Origin: Paractinoplanes ferrugineus
GTDB lineage: Bacteria > Actinomycetota > Actinomycetes > Mycobacteriales > Micromonosporaceae
Length of the DNA stretch: 52,280 nucleotides
Reading direction: 5' to 3'
Assembly: GCF_016862195.1 (NCBI RefSeq)
Contig: NZ_BOMM01000030.1
Span: forward strand, 1-52,280
Shown here one piece after another: positions 15,392 through 22,440 of the stretch. Made by a program: the position numbers and the translations under genes. The notes beneath the pieces were generated by a model that made no database searches, was not told where the DNA came from, and saw only the letters and a program-made list of their open reading frames with translations. Every line of letters starts with the position of its first letter. Position 1 is the first letter of the stretch.

Positions 15392-16167
15392 TGAATCAAC
15401 TCCATGACGGCAAGGTAATAGGGGCGGTCCTTGTCGTCGACCGATTTCAAGCGCCAGCGGGTGCCGTCCAACAGCGACTCCAGCTCGGCCGGCGAGCAGT
15501 TCAGGTAGTCGAACCATTCGGTGGCCAGCAGCCGGTAACGCAGCCTCAGCCGCAACTGTCCGCCGAGCCGGTCGCGTTCCCGGTTGCGCCGGTGATAGGC
15601 GACGTGCACCGGGTCGGTGGTGCCGTAGGGGTCGGTGCCCTGCGCCACGATGCGCGCACCCGGACTGGCCAGCCGAGCCAGTGCGTCGAGCAGCACCGGG
15701 GCGCGCTCCCGACTCTCGATCAGGCCGAGGTTGTTGCCGAGCAGCAGGAACGTGTCGTAACGGGTGGTGGCGCCGGCGGCGTACGCGTCGACCGTCGTCA
15801 CCACCGTGTCGCGCAGGCCGCGCCGCCGGGCGACCTCGATCGCCCCCGGCGAGGTGTCCAGGCCGGTCACCGCGACGCCGCGGCGCTGAAGCTCGACCGC
15901 CACCCGGCCCGCGCCGGTGCCGATGTCGAGCACCTGGCCGCGGCAGAGCTTCATCGCGCGCCGATCGTGCGGCTGCCAGTGTTTCGGCTCGTTGAGGTAA
16001 TGATCTGCGGGCGCGCCGTTGATCAGGCCGTCGTCCCGTTCGATCACCTCGATGACCGGTCGGGGCACTCGGCCCCCGGCCAGCGGTCGCGGTCCGACCC
16101 CGGTGCGCACCGCGTACGCATCCCGGATCATCTCGCCGAAGACGTCCCCGATCGGCGGCTGCTCCAT
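15388..16167 (-). CDS. SAM-dependent methyltransferase, class I
   Basis: A protein of about 259 residues with a Rossmann-type methyltransferase core: V-L-D-I-G-T-G-A-G-R (motif I), G-L-D-T-S-P (motif II acidic residue) and L-L-L-G-N-N-L-G-L-I (motif IV). The N-terminal 60 residues precede the core. ATG 16167 is preferred; GTG 16173 is an alternative. It overlaps kptA by four bases, so the two form an operon. The substrate is not evident; coupling to KptA allows an RNA or nucleotide substrate, but this is inference. It is divergent from the F420 oxidoreductase, 18 bp away. Confidence 0.88.
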   Translation of the reverse strand: MEQPPIGDVFGEMIRDAYAVRTGVGPRPLAGGRVPRPVIEVIERDDGLINGAPADHYLNEPKHWQPHDRRAMKLCRGQVLDIGTGAGRVAVELQRRGVAVTGLDTSPGAIEVARRRGLRDTVVTTVDAYAAGATTRYDTFLLLGNNLGLIESRERAPVLLDALARLASPGARIVAQGTDPYGTTDPVHVAYHRRNRERDRLGGQLRLRLRYRLLATEWFDYLNCSPAELESLLDGTRWRLKSVDDKDRPYYLAVMELIQ

Positions 16168-16185
16168 GGTCACTACTCTTGGCTC
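16168..16185. promoter_or_regulatory. Compact 18-bp divergent promoter
   Basis: Only 18 bp separate the two start codons. TACTCT (16174-16179) lies 6 nt before the plus-strand ATG, a leaderless -10 box. On the minus strand AAGAGT, partly the complement of the same hexamer, lies 7 nt before the methyltransferase ATG and is a weaker -10 candidate. Confidence 0.45.
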
Positions 16186-16557
16186 ATGCCGACGCTGGAG
16201 CAACTCGGTTCTGAGAAGTACGTCCTGCTGACCACTTTCCGCCGTGACGGGCGCGCCGTGCCGACCCCGATCTGGGTGATGCCCGACGGCGACGGTGTGG
16301 CGTTCTGGACCGTCCGCGACAGCGGGAAGGTCAAGCGAATCCGTAACAGCGGGCGGGTCACCATCACCGCCTGTGACATGCGCGGCAACCCGCGGGGTGA
16401 GTCGGTCGAAGCGACCGCCCGGCTTGGTGGCGACGATGACATGAAGCGCGTCAGTCGAGCGTTGACCAAGAAGTATGGCCTGCTCGGGCGGATGACGCTG
16501 CTCGGTAGCCGGCTACGCGGCGGCAGCGCCCGTACCGTGATCGTGCTGGCGTCCTAG
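16186..16557 (+). CDS. PPOX-class F420-dependent oxidoreductase
   Basis: A 123-residue split-beta-barrel protein of the pyridoxamine 5'-phosphate oxidase-like superfamily, subgroup that binds coenzyme F420 in actinobacteria. The N-terminal strand pattern Y-V-L-L-T-T-F-R-R-D-G-R-A-V-P-T-P-I-W and the later G-K-V-K-R-I-R-N-S-G-R-V-T-I are typical. The substrate is unknown. Start ATG 16186 has TACTCT 6 nt upstream and no ribosome binding site, consistent with leaderless translation. Confidence 0.85.
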   Translation: MPTLEQLGSEKYVLLTTFRRDGRAVPTPIWVMPDGDGVAFWTVRDSGKVKRIRNSGRVTITACDMRGNPRGESVEATARLGGDDDMKRVSRALTKKYGLLGRMTLLGSRLRGGSARTVIVLAS

Positions 16558-16566
16558 AAGACGAAG

Positions 16567-16600
16567 AAGGGGCGATCGCCTTCCCCAGCGCTCGCCCCTT
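16567..16600. terminator. Bidirectional terminator between the F420 enzyme and bldC
   Basis: Perfect 9-bp arms AAGGGGCGA (16567-16575) and TCGCCCCTT (16592-16600) lie between two convergent genes, 9 nt after one stop and 36 nt from the other. Confidence 0.75.
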
Positions 16601-16636
16601 GCAACGATTATCGTCCTCGATCGACCGAAGGTCCGT

Positions 16637-16846
16637 TCAGTCGCCCTGACGCTGCGTGGGAATCTGCCCCTGCAGCAAGGCACGAACCTCCGACTCCCGG
16701 TAGCGGCGGTGGCCGCCCAGCGTGCGGATTGCACTGAGCTTGCCGGCCTTCGCCCACCGGGTGACGGTCTTCGGGTCGACGCGGAACATCGACGCCACCT
16801 CGGCCGGGGTTAGTAGCGGCTCAGGATCATGCGTACGCGATGCCAT
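16637..16846 (-). CDS. bldC: Developmental regulator BldC (small MerR-like DNA-binding protein)
   Basis: A 69-residue protein that is almost entirely a MerR-type winged helix: L-L-T-P-A-E-V-A-S-M-F-R-V-D-P-K-T-V-T-R-W-A-K-A-G-K-L, then R-T-L-G-G-H-R-R-Y-R-E-S-E-V. Size and sequence match BldC of Streptomyces, which binds direct repeats cooperatively and delays sporulation. The ATG at 16846 has GGAGGAG upstream. The neighbourhood (bldC, a 279-residue hypothetical, valine dehydrogenase, DUF3073) is conserved among actinomycetes as I recall. No sensor domain is present. Confidence 0.95.
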   Translation of the reverse strand: MASRTHDPEPLLTPAEVASMFRVDPKTVTRWAKAGKLSAIRTLGGHRRYRESEVRALLQGQIPTQRQGD

Positions 16847-17139
16847 CGGTCACTCCTCCACAGGTACCTATAGACATCGGCCGGGGTCCCGCCGGCCGGT
16901 GCGTCTCTCATGGTCCGGCTAGTCCCCGATGTCCGACATGGGCCGAACGGACGAACGTCCCCCAATTAACGGATGAAGCATGCCCGATTTTTCCGTGTTT
17001 TCTACGCCAGATAGTGCCGCGTTTAGTCCGATTATCACGCTTCGCCTATCAGTGATTACGAAGAGTGTTCACTTCGGGAGCGTTCCCACGGCCCTGCCGA
17101 CAGGTCGCGAATCCTGCCTGTCTGTCCCGTTTTTCCTGC
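16847..17139. other. Long AT-richer bldC leader region
   Basis: About 290 bases without a convincing gene. The part near 16960-17060 is clearly lower in GC than its surroundings, as expected of a regulated promoter region for bldC. Arms GGCCGG/CCGGCC (16879-16884, 16892-16897) could form a hairpin in the bldC 5' leader. Short open frames here lack ribosome binding sites and normal composition. Confidence 0.45.
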
Positions 17140-17979
17140 TCAGTTGCACCGCTCGAGGAGCTGCACGGCACGCCACCGCTCGACGAGCTTCTCGTAGGCC
17201 GACGAGGCCGCGTCAGCGTCTCCGCGGGAGAGGGCAGAAAGTCCGGCTGCTACCAATCCGGGCGAATCGTCCTCGCCGAGAACGTCGTCCGGAAGGAGGT
17301 TGACGAGACCGCCGTAATCGAGCTCGACGATCGACCGCGGGTGGAACTCCTCCAACCAGCGCGTGCCCTCCTCGACCGCCTCGGTGATCGGCGCGTCCCC
17401 CAGCGATTTGCGCAGCACCGACACGGCGCGGTGGGCCCGACGGCGGGCCTTGGAGATCTCGGTGCGGTAGCGCAGGGTGCGCCGGCCCGGCTCGAGCGAG
17501 ATCTCCCGCTCCTCCAGATCGACGAAGACGAACCAGCGCAGCGGCACACCCCAGGTGGCGATCTGCTCGTGGACCCGCGGCACGCCGTGCTCGAGAACCT
17601 TGGCGCCGCTGCGCCAGTCCTCCACGATCGCGCGGGCCTGACCGGCCAGCACCGGGGGCACGAAGGCGTCGGCCAGCACGCTTGGCACCCCGTCGCGGGC
17701 GTTCAGCGCCGCCTCGGCGACCCGCAGGCGCAGGTTCCACGGGCAGACCAGCAGGGTGTCGCCGGTCTCCATCACGTACGCCTCGTCGGGCAGGTCGGGC
17801 AGTCGGGTCCAGCCCGCCCCGAGCGCCTCGAGCACGGCGGTGCGCTGCTTGACCGGGCCGTCGACCGGCCCGAGGGCGCGACCTTCCCGGGCGTACCGGC
17901 GCCAGAAGACCTGACGGTCGCGGTCGAAGGCGGTCAGCGGTTCAAAAACCCGTAGGTACGACGCGAACAGTGACGGCAC
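17140..17979 (-). CDS. Conserved actinobacterial hypothetical protein
   Basis: A 279-residue soluble protein, start GTG 17979 with GAAAGGA upstream. It begins M-P-S-L-F-A-S-Y-L-R-V-F-E-P-L, contains W-G-V-P-L-R-W-F-V-F-V-D in the middle and a basic helical patch (K-A-R-R-R-A-H-R-A). It always seems to sit between bldC and the amino-acid dehydrogenase gene in related genomes (from memory), but no function is known to me. No membrane segment or catalytic motif is visible. Confidence 0.85.
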   Translation of the reverse strand: MPSLFASYLRVFEPLTAFDRDRQVFWRRYAREGRALGPVDGPVKQRTAVLEALGAGWTRLPDLPDEAYVMETGDTLLVCPWNLRLRVAEAALNARDGVPSVLADAFVPPVLAGQARAIVEDWRSGAKVLEHGVPRVHEQIATWGVPLRWFVFVDLEEREISLEPGRRTLRYRTEISKARRRAHRAVSVLRKSLGDAPITEAVEEGTRWLEEFHPRSIVELDYGGLVNLLPDDVLGEDDSPGLVAAGLSALSRGDADAASSAYEKLVERWRAVQLLERCN

Positions 17980-18173
17980 GGCGCGATCCTTTCACGAATC
18001 CGGCGTCATGGAACTTCCCGCGCGGACGTAATCCCGACGCCGAGCCCACCCGCGGTGGAAAACCCCGGAGAAAACCCGAAGAGGGGAACCCCTACTAGGC
18101 TCGCAATGTCCGGCACACCCCGTCGGGCACCCCGGCCTCACAAGGGTCACTTCCGAGGATCAGGAGATCAACG

Positions 18174-19253
18174 ATGGGCGTGTTCGACACCGACGGCACC
18201 GACGCCAGCGGGCACGAACAAGTCGTGTTCTGCCAGGACCGGCAGACCGGCCTGAAGGCGATCATCGGCATCTATTCCACCGCGCTGGGCCCGGCGCTCG
18301 GCGGGACCCGCTTCTACCCGTACGCCAGTGAGGCCGCCGCCCTCGCCGACGTGCTGAAGCTGTCCCGAGGGATGGCCTACAAGAACGCTCTGGCCGGTCT
18401 CGACCTCGGCGGCGGCAAGGCGGTCATCTGGGGTGACCCGGCCCGGGCCAAGTCCGAGGGCCTGCTCCGGGCGTACGGACGGTTCGTCGAGTCGCTCGCC
18501 GGCCGTTACTACACCGCCTGCGACGTCGGCACCTACGTGCCGGACATGGACGTCATCGCCCGCGAGACCCGCTACGTCACCGGCCGCAGCGTCGAGCACG
18601 GTGGCGCCGGCGACTCCTCCGTCCTCACCGCCTGGGGCGTCTTCCAGGGCATGCGCGCCGCCGCCGAGCACGCCTGGGGCGCGCCGACGCTGGCCGGCCG
18701 TACGGTCGGCATCGCGGGTCTCGGCAAGGTCGGCAAATATCTGGCCGGCCACCTCGTCGAGGACGGCGCGACCGTGGTCGCCACCGACGTCAACGAGGCG
18801 GCCCTGGCCTGGGCCCGGAACACCCACCCGCAGATCCGGCTGGTAGCCGACACGCACGAGCTGATCACGTCCGACATCGACGTGTACGCCCCCTGCGCGC
18901 TCGGTGGTGCCCTCGACGACGACACCGTCCCGATCCTGCGGGCGAAGGTGGTCGCGGGCGGGGCGAACAATCAGCTGGCTCACCCGGGTATCGAGAAGAG
19001 CCTCGCCGAGCGCGGCATCCTCTACACGCCGGACTACGTGGTGAACGCCGGCGGCGTGATCCAGGTGGCCGACGAGATCGAGGGCTTCAACTTCGAGCGG
19101 GCCAAGTTGCGGGCCACCGGCATCTTCGAGACCACCAGCCGCATCCTCCGGCTCGCCGACGACGAGGGAGTTTCCCCCGCCGTGGCCGCCGACCGGCTGG
19201 CCGAACAGCGGATGGCGGAGGTCGGCCGACTGCGCTCCATCTACCTCGGCTGA
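18174..19253 (+). CDS. vdh: Valine (leucine/branched-chain) dehydrogenase
   Basis: A 359-residue NAD-dependent Glu/Leu/Phe/Val dehydrogenase catalysing reversible oxidative deamination of branched-chain amino acids. Visible are the substrate-binding G-P-x-L-G-G-T-R, the catalytic region M-x-x-K-N-A-L-A-G-L-D-L-G-G-G-K-A-V-I, and the Rossmann motif G-I-A-G-L-G-K-V-G-K-Y-L-A. Length matches Streptomyces Vdh. AGGAG lies 8 nt before the ATG. In actinomycetes the enzyme supplies branched acyl-CoA starters for fatty acids and polyketides. Confidence 0.93.
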   Translation: MGVFDTDGTDASGHEQVVFCQDRQTGLKAIIGIYSTALGPALGGTRFYPYASEAAALADVLKLSRGMAYKNALAGLDLGGGKAVIWGDPARAKSEGLLRAYGRFVESLAGRYYTACDVGTYVPDMDVIARETRYVTGRSVEHGGAGDSSVLTAWGVFQGMRAAAEHAWGAPTLAGRTVGIAGLGKVGKYLAGHLVEDGATVVATDVNEAALAWARNTHPQIRLVADTHELITSDIDVYAPCALGGALDDDTVPILRAKVVAGGANNQLAHPGIEKSLAERGILYTPDYVVNAGGVIQVADEIEGFNFERAKLRATGIFETTSRILRLADDEGVSPAVAADRLAEQRMAEVGRLRSIYLG

Positions 19254-19269
19254 GCGTGGTTTGTGACGA

Positions 19270-19306
19270 GCCGCGCGTTCCGGAGAGGAAAACCGCGACG
19301 CGCGGC
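19270..19306 (+). terminator. Hairpin after vdh
   Basis: Arms GCCGCGCGT (19270-19278) and ACGCGCGGC (19298-19306), 9 bp perfect, 16 nt after the vdh stop. The loop is long (19 nt) and no T-tract follows. Confidence 0.55.
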
Positions 19307-19433
19307 AGTGTCACACGCAACCCGAGGTGCCGAAGGAGGCATCGCCCATGTACCGTAAGACCCACGAGAGATGCCTGACGTCATCGGGGCCCGCCTTCGG
19401 GCTGCCCCGAATTCTGTGCGAGGGGGTCGAGCC

Positions 19434-19649
19434 ATGGGGCGCGGCCGTGCTAAGGCCAAGCAGACGAAGGTGGCCCGGGAGCTGAAGTATCACTCCCCGA
19501 ACACCGACCTCACCGCCTTGCAGCGCGAACTGGCTGGTGCCAGTGGTAAGTCCGACCGTCATTTCGACGACGACAGCAGTGAGATCGTCGACGACGACGA
19601 GGACGATGCGGACGACGACCAGGACACCTGGTCGCCAACAAGGCGCTGA
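19434..19649 (+). CDS. DUF3073 family protein
   Basis: A 71-residue protein: G-R-G-R-A-K-A-K-Q-T-K-V-A-R-E-L-K-Y-H-S near the N-terminus is the DUF3073 signature, followed by an acidic tail with long runs of Asp and Glu. The basic head suggests nucleic-acid contact but no function is established. GAGGGGG lies 8 nt before the ATG. An earlier in-frame ATG at 19371 would add 21 atypical residues and lacks a ribosome binding site. Confidence 0.9.
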   Translation: MGRGRAKAKQTKVARELKYHSPNTDLTALQRELAGASGKSDRHFDDDSSEIVDDDEDDADDDQDTWSPTRR

Positions 19650-19664
19650 CCCGTATTGCACAGA

Positions 19665-19684
19665 GCACGCGGCTAGCCGCGTGC
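19665..19684. terminator. Perfect palindrome after the DUF3073 gene
   Basis: GCACGCGGCT (19665-19674) and AGCCGCGTGC (19675-19684) form an uninterrupted 20-bp palindrome 16 nt after the stop, followed by TTCC. It may act as terminator for the rightward gene. Confidence 0.6.
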
Positions 19685-19723
19685 TTCCGTGTGTCCTGGT
19701 CACATTTCCCACGTTCGACGATC

Positions 19724-19763
19724 ACTTAAGCCCACGCGGGCTGGGGCCCGCGTGGGCTTAAGT
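19724..19763. terminator. 17-bp hairpin, bidirectional terminator
   Basis: Arms ACTTAAGCCCACGCGGG (19724-19740) and CCCGCGTGGGCTTAAGT (19747-19763) are perfectly complementary with a 6-nt loop. The A/T-rich base of each arm supplies short U-runs in both directions. It lies 55 bp beyond the end of the leftward RiPP precursor gene and after the DUF3073 gene, so it insulates the two units. Confidence 0.8.
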
Positions 19764-19818
19764 CCGCACTTTCTGCTCACCAGCTCCAAAGGGTGATCGC
19801 CCGCGGGGCGGAGCAGCA

Positions 19819-20049
19819 TCAGCGCGGGCGGTTGTTCCAGTTGTAGAACGTCGGGATGTTCTCGAAGTGGTTCCAGGCGCACACCGCGGAACCGTCTTCG
19901 GCAGGTGTCGCTTCGGCGCGCCTCGCGCGGGCTGCCTCCGCCTCCTCGATGAGGGCGGCCAGGCCGGTTCGGGTGTCGTGCACCCGCGCCGTCACCGGAT
20001 CGACTCCTACCACGTCCTCAGACGGCCGTGGGCTGGTGATCTCGGGCAT
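19819..20049 (-). CDS. Candidate cyclophane RiPP precursor peptide
   Basis: A 76-residue peptide with the layout of a RiPP precursor: a leader (1-56, Ala/Glu/Arg-rich, helical around 28-47) and a C-terminal core with aromatic-x-Asn triads. I read W59-N-H61, F62-E-N64, F68-Y-N70 and W71-N-N73, ending R-P-R. Radical SAM enzymes of the cyclophane (3-CyFE) class join an aromatic ring to the beta-carbon of the third residue in such triads. The pattern resembles AmcA-type multiple-cyclophane precursors as I recall them. ATG 20049 follows GGAGGGAG by 9 nt and lies inside the 3' end of the maturase gene (32-nt overlap, different frame). Cys57 precedes the core. Confidence 0.82.
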   Translation of the reverse strand: MPEITSPRPSEDVVGVDPVTARVHDTRTGLAALIEEAEAARARRAEATPAEDGSAVCAWNHFENIPTFYNWNNRPR

Positions 20050-21151
20050 GGTCCAGCACTCCCTCCAGTAGGCGAATCTTGCTGTTGCGGCAGTGGTCGG
20101 TCTCGGTCACGTCGAACCGGCCACGCTCGAAGTAGCGGTTGGCCGCGTGGGCGCCCCCGCAGAAGCCGAAATAGGGGCAGGCGGCTCGGCATTTCTCCAC
20201 GCCGCGCAGGAACTCGGCGATCCACGGCGTCTCGGTCGCCCGGCCCAGGATCTCGCCCAGCGGCGTACGCAGCACGTTGCCACTGGAGAAATCGCCGTAG
20301 CGGAGATCGTGGAAGCCGGCCAACTCGGGCGAGAGGAGCACCACCGAGCCGTCGTGGGCCACCGTGGGGATCGGGTCGAGCCGGCGCGGCAACAGGTCGT
20401 CGGCGACCCCGTCGAGCACCGCCGCCGCGTAGCGCAGTGACCACTCCACCTCACGCAGGTGGATGCGCGGGTCGCGGCGCCAGGCGGTGACCAGCTCGGC
20501 CCAGAAGGCGGTCACGTCGGCCGGGTCGTGCCGGTTGAGCCGGGTGTTGACGCCCTCGCGTTCCTCGACGTTGATGCCGAGCACCTCGCAGCCCAGCGAC
20601 AGGAAGTAGGCGTACAACTCGGCGGCCACACCCGGCCGCGGGTCGCCCACCACGCACAGGGCCGAGAACGGGATCTCGTGCCGGTGGAGCGCTTCGACGC
20701 CCCGCATGATCCGGTCATATGCCGGCTTGCCACCCCGGGTGACCCGCTCGCCGTTGCGCGCCGCCGGCCCGTCGACGCTCACGCTGACCCGCATCCGGTG
20801 CTCGCTGAAGAAGCGGCACCAGGCGTCGTCGATCAGGGTGGCGTTGGTCTGCACGTGGTGCTCCACGCCGGCGCCGAACGGTGCCAGCAGGGCGGCCAGG
20901 TGGTCCCGGCCGGCGGCCAAGGGCTCTCCGCCGTGCCACACGACCGAGAACCGGCCGGCCTGGGCGAACTCGCGCACGGAAGCGGCGACGGCCGCGGCCA
21001 CCTCGACCGGCATCCGCTTGTCGGCGGCCCGGAACGGGAGATAACAGTAGGAGCAGTCAAGATTGCACAGCGTGGTGGGCTGCATCACGACATAGGTCGG
21101 GACGGTCGTGATGCCGCGCATCCCACTCCAGGCCATTGTCATGCTGTGCAC
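20018..21151 (-). CDS. Radical SAM/SPASM peptide maturase, cyclophane-forming type
   Basis: A 377-residue radical SAM enzyme. The 4Fe-4S/SAM motif C29-N-L-D-C33-S-Y-C36 is near the N-terminus, and V-V-W-H-G-G-E-P-L-A follows. The C-terminal SPASM-type domain has C321, C325, C331-G-G and C354 in K-C-x-x-x-C-P-Y-F-x-F-C-G-G, the layout of GrrM/AmcB-like cyclophane maturases. The adjacent overlapping gene encodes a fitting precursor. GTG 21151, ATG 21142 and ATG 21136 are all possible starts; GGGGG upstream favours 21142. No transporter or protease gene is nearby, so export and leader removal must come from elsewhere. Confidence 0.92.
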   Translation of the reverse strand: MHSMTMAWSGMRGITTVPTYVVMQPTTLCNLDCSYCYLPFRAADKRMPVEVAAAVAASVREFAQAGRFSVVWHGGEPLAAGRDHLAALLAPFGAGVEHHVQTNATLIDDAWCRFFSEHRMRVSVSVDGPAARNGERVTRGGKPAYDRIMRGVEALHRHEIPFSALCVVGDPRPGVAAELYAYFLSLGCEVLGINVEEREGVNTRLNRHDPADVTAFWAELVTAWRRDPRIHLREVEWSLRYAAAVLDGVADDLLPRRLDPIPTVAHDGSVVLLSPELAGFHDLRYGDFSSGNVLRTPLGEILGRATETPWIAEFLRGVEKCRAACPYFGFCGGAHAANRYFERGRFDVTETDHCRNSKIRLLEGVLDHARDHQPTAV

Positions 21152-21206
21152 CCCCGTCCGCCCACGGAGTCAGGCTAGGCCGAGTGGTCCACCCCCGGGA
21201 AGCGAA

Positions 21207-21242
21207 GATCCGCATGCCCGAACAAATCGATGCATGCGGATC
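21207..21242. promoter_or_regulatory. 11-bp inverted repeat between purM and the RiPP genes
   Basis: GATCCGCATGC (21207-21217) and GCATGCGGATC (21232-21242) are perfect inverted repeats with a 14-nt AT-rich spacer. The site lies in the 116-bp gap between the purM stop and the maturase start. It could terminate the purF-purM transcript or act as an operator for the RiPP genes. Confidence 0.6.
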
Positions 21243-21267
21243 GACTCACATTTATGTCCCAGCCCGG

Positions 21268-22416
21268 TCAGCCCCGGGTGTACTGGCCCATCATCTGCAC
21301 CTCGCCGGTACCCTCGATGACCTCGCCGACCTGCCACGCCTCGACGCCGCGGCCGGTCAGATAGGCCATCGCACGGTCGGCGTCGTCGGAGGAGACGATC
21401 GCGAACATGCCCACGCCCATGTTGAACGTGGCTTCCATCTCGTGGTCCTCGATCCGGCCCTTGGCCTGGATGAGGTCGAAGATCGGCTGCGGCCGCCAGG
21501 TCGAGCGGTCGACCACCGCGTCGGCGTTCGCCGGCAGGATGCGGTTGAGGTTGCCGGGGATGCCACCACCGGTCACGTGCGAGAACGCGCGGACCTCGGT
21601 CTCCTCGATCAGGCCCAGGCAGTCCTTGGCGTAGATCTTGGTGGGGGTGAGTAGTTCCTCGCCCAGGGTGCGCTGCGAGCCGAAGTCGTCGACCACCGAG
21701 TCGAGCCGCATGCGACCGGCGCCGAGCAGGACGTGCCGCACCAGCGAGTAGCCGTTGGAGTGCAGGCCGGACGAGCGCATCGCGATCACCGCGTCACCCA
21801 CCTCGACCCGGTCCCGGCTGAGGATCTCGCTCTCCTCGACCACACCCACACCGGTGGCGGAGACGTCGTACTCATCCGGGCGCAGCACGCCGGGGTGCTC
21901 GGCCGTCTCCCCGCCCAGCAGCGCGCAGCCCGCGTAGCGGCAGCCGTCCGCGATGCCGGCGCCGATCTCGGCGACCTTGTCCGGCACGACCTCACCGCAG
22001 GCGATGTAGTCGAGCAGGAACAGCGGCTCGGCGCCGCAGGCCACCAGGTCGTCGACGACCATGGCGACCAGGTCGATGCCGATCGTGTCGTGGATGTCGA
22101 GCTGCTGCGCGATCACCAGTTTGGTGCCGACGCCATCAGTCGACGAGGCCAGGATCGGGCTCTTGTATTTCGCCGTGTTCAGCCGGAACAGGCCGGAGAA
22201 GCCACCGAGATCACCCATCACCTCGGGCCGGGTGGTCTTCTTCACCTTCGACTTGAGCAGCTCCACCGCGCGGTCGCCGGCCTCGATCGAGACACCGGCC
22301 TCCGCGTAGGTGACCGAACGCTTACGAGCACCACGGCCGGCGCCGGCCGTCCACGGCCGGCGGTCGCCTTCGGCGCCGTTGGATCCGGCACTGTTGCGCT
22401 CGGACACGTGCGTCAC
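21268..22416 (-). CDS. purM: Phosphoribosylformylglycinamidine cyclo-ligase
   Basis: A 382-residue AIR synthetase, the fifth step of IMP synthesis, converting FGAM to AIR with ATP. Family motifs are clear: T-Y-A-E-A-G-V-S-I-E-A-G-D, S-T-D-G-V-G-T-K, G-I-D-L-V-A-M-V-V-D-D, G-G-E-T-A-E and F-S-H-V-T-G-G-G-I-P-G-N. The first about 33 residues are a non-conserved extension typical of actinobacterial versions. It starts at GTG 22416, 24 nt after purF, with which it forms an operon. Confidence 0.96.
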   Translation of the reverse strand: MTHVSERNSAGSNGAEGDRRPWTAGAGRGARKRSVTYAEAGVSIEAGDRAVELLKSKVKKTTRPEVMGDLGGFSGLFRLNTAKYKSPILASSTDGVGTKLVIAQQLDIHDTIGIDLVAMVVDDLVACGAEPLFLLDYIACGEVVPDKVAEIGAGIADGCRYAGCALLGGETAEHPGVLRPDEYDVSATGVGVVEESEILSRDRVEVGDAVIAMRSSGLHSNGYSLVRHVLLGAGRMRLDSVVDDFGSQRTLGEELLTPTKIYAKDCLGLIEETEVRAFSHVTGGGIPGNLNRILPANADAVVDRSTWRPQPIFDLIQAKGRIEDHEMEATFNMGVGMFAIVSSDDADRAMAYLTGRGVEAWQVGEVIEGTGEVQMMGQYTRG

Positions 22417-22440
22417 GGTTCTCCCCTTATTTCGTCAAGA

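Noticed and set aside
16840..17303. Short frames upstream of bldC
   Set aside because: They overlap bldC control sequence and the hypothetical gene on the other strand, lack start signals and do not resemble proteins.
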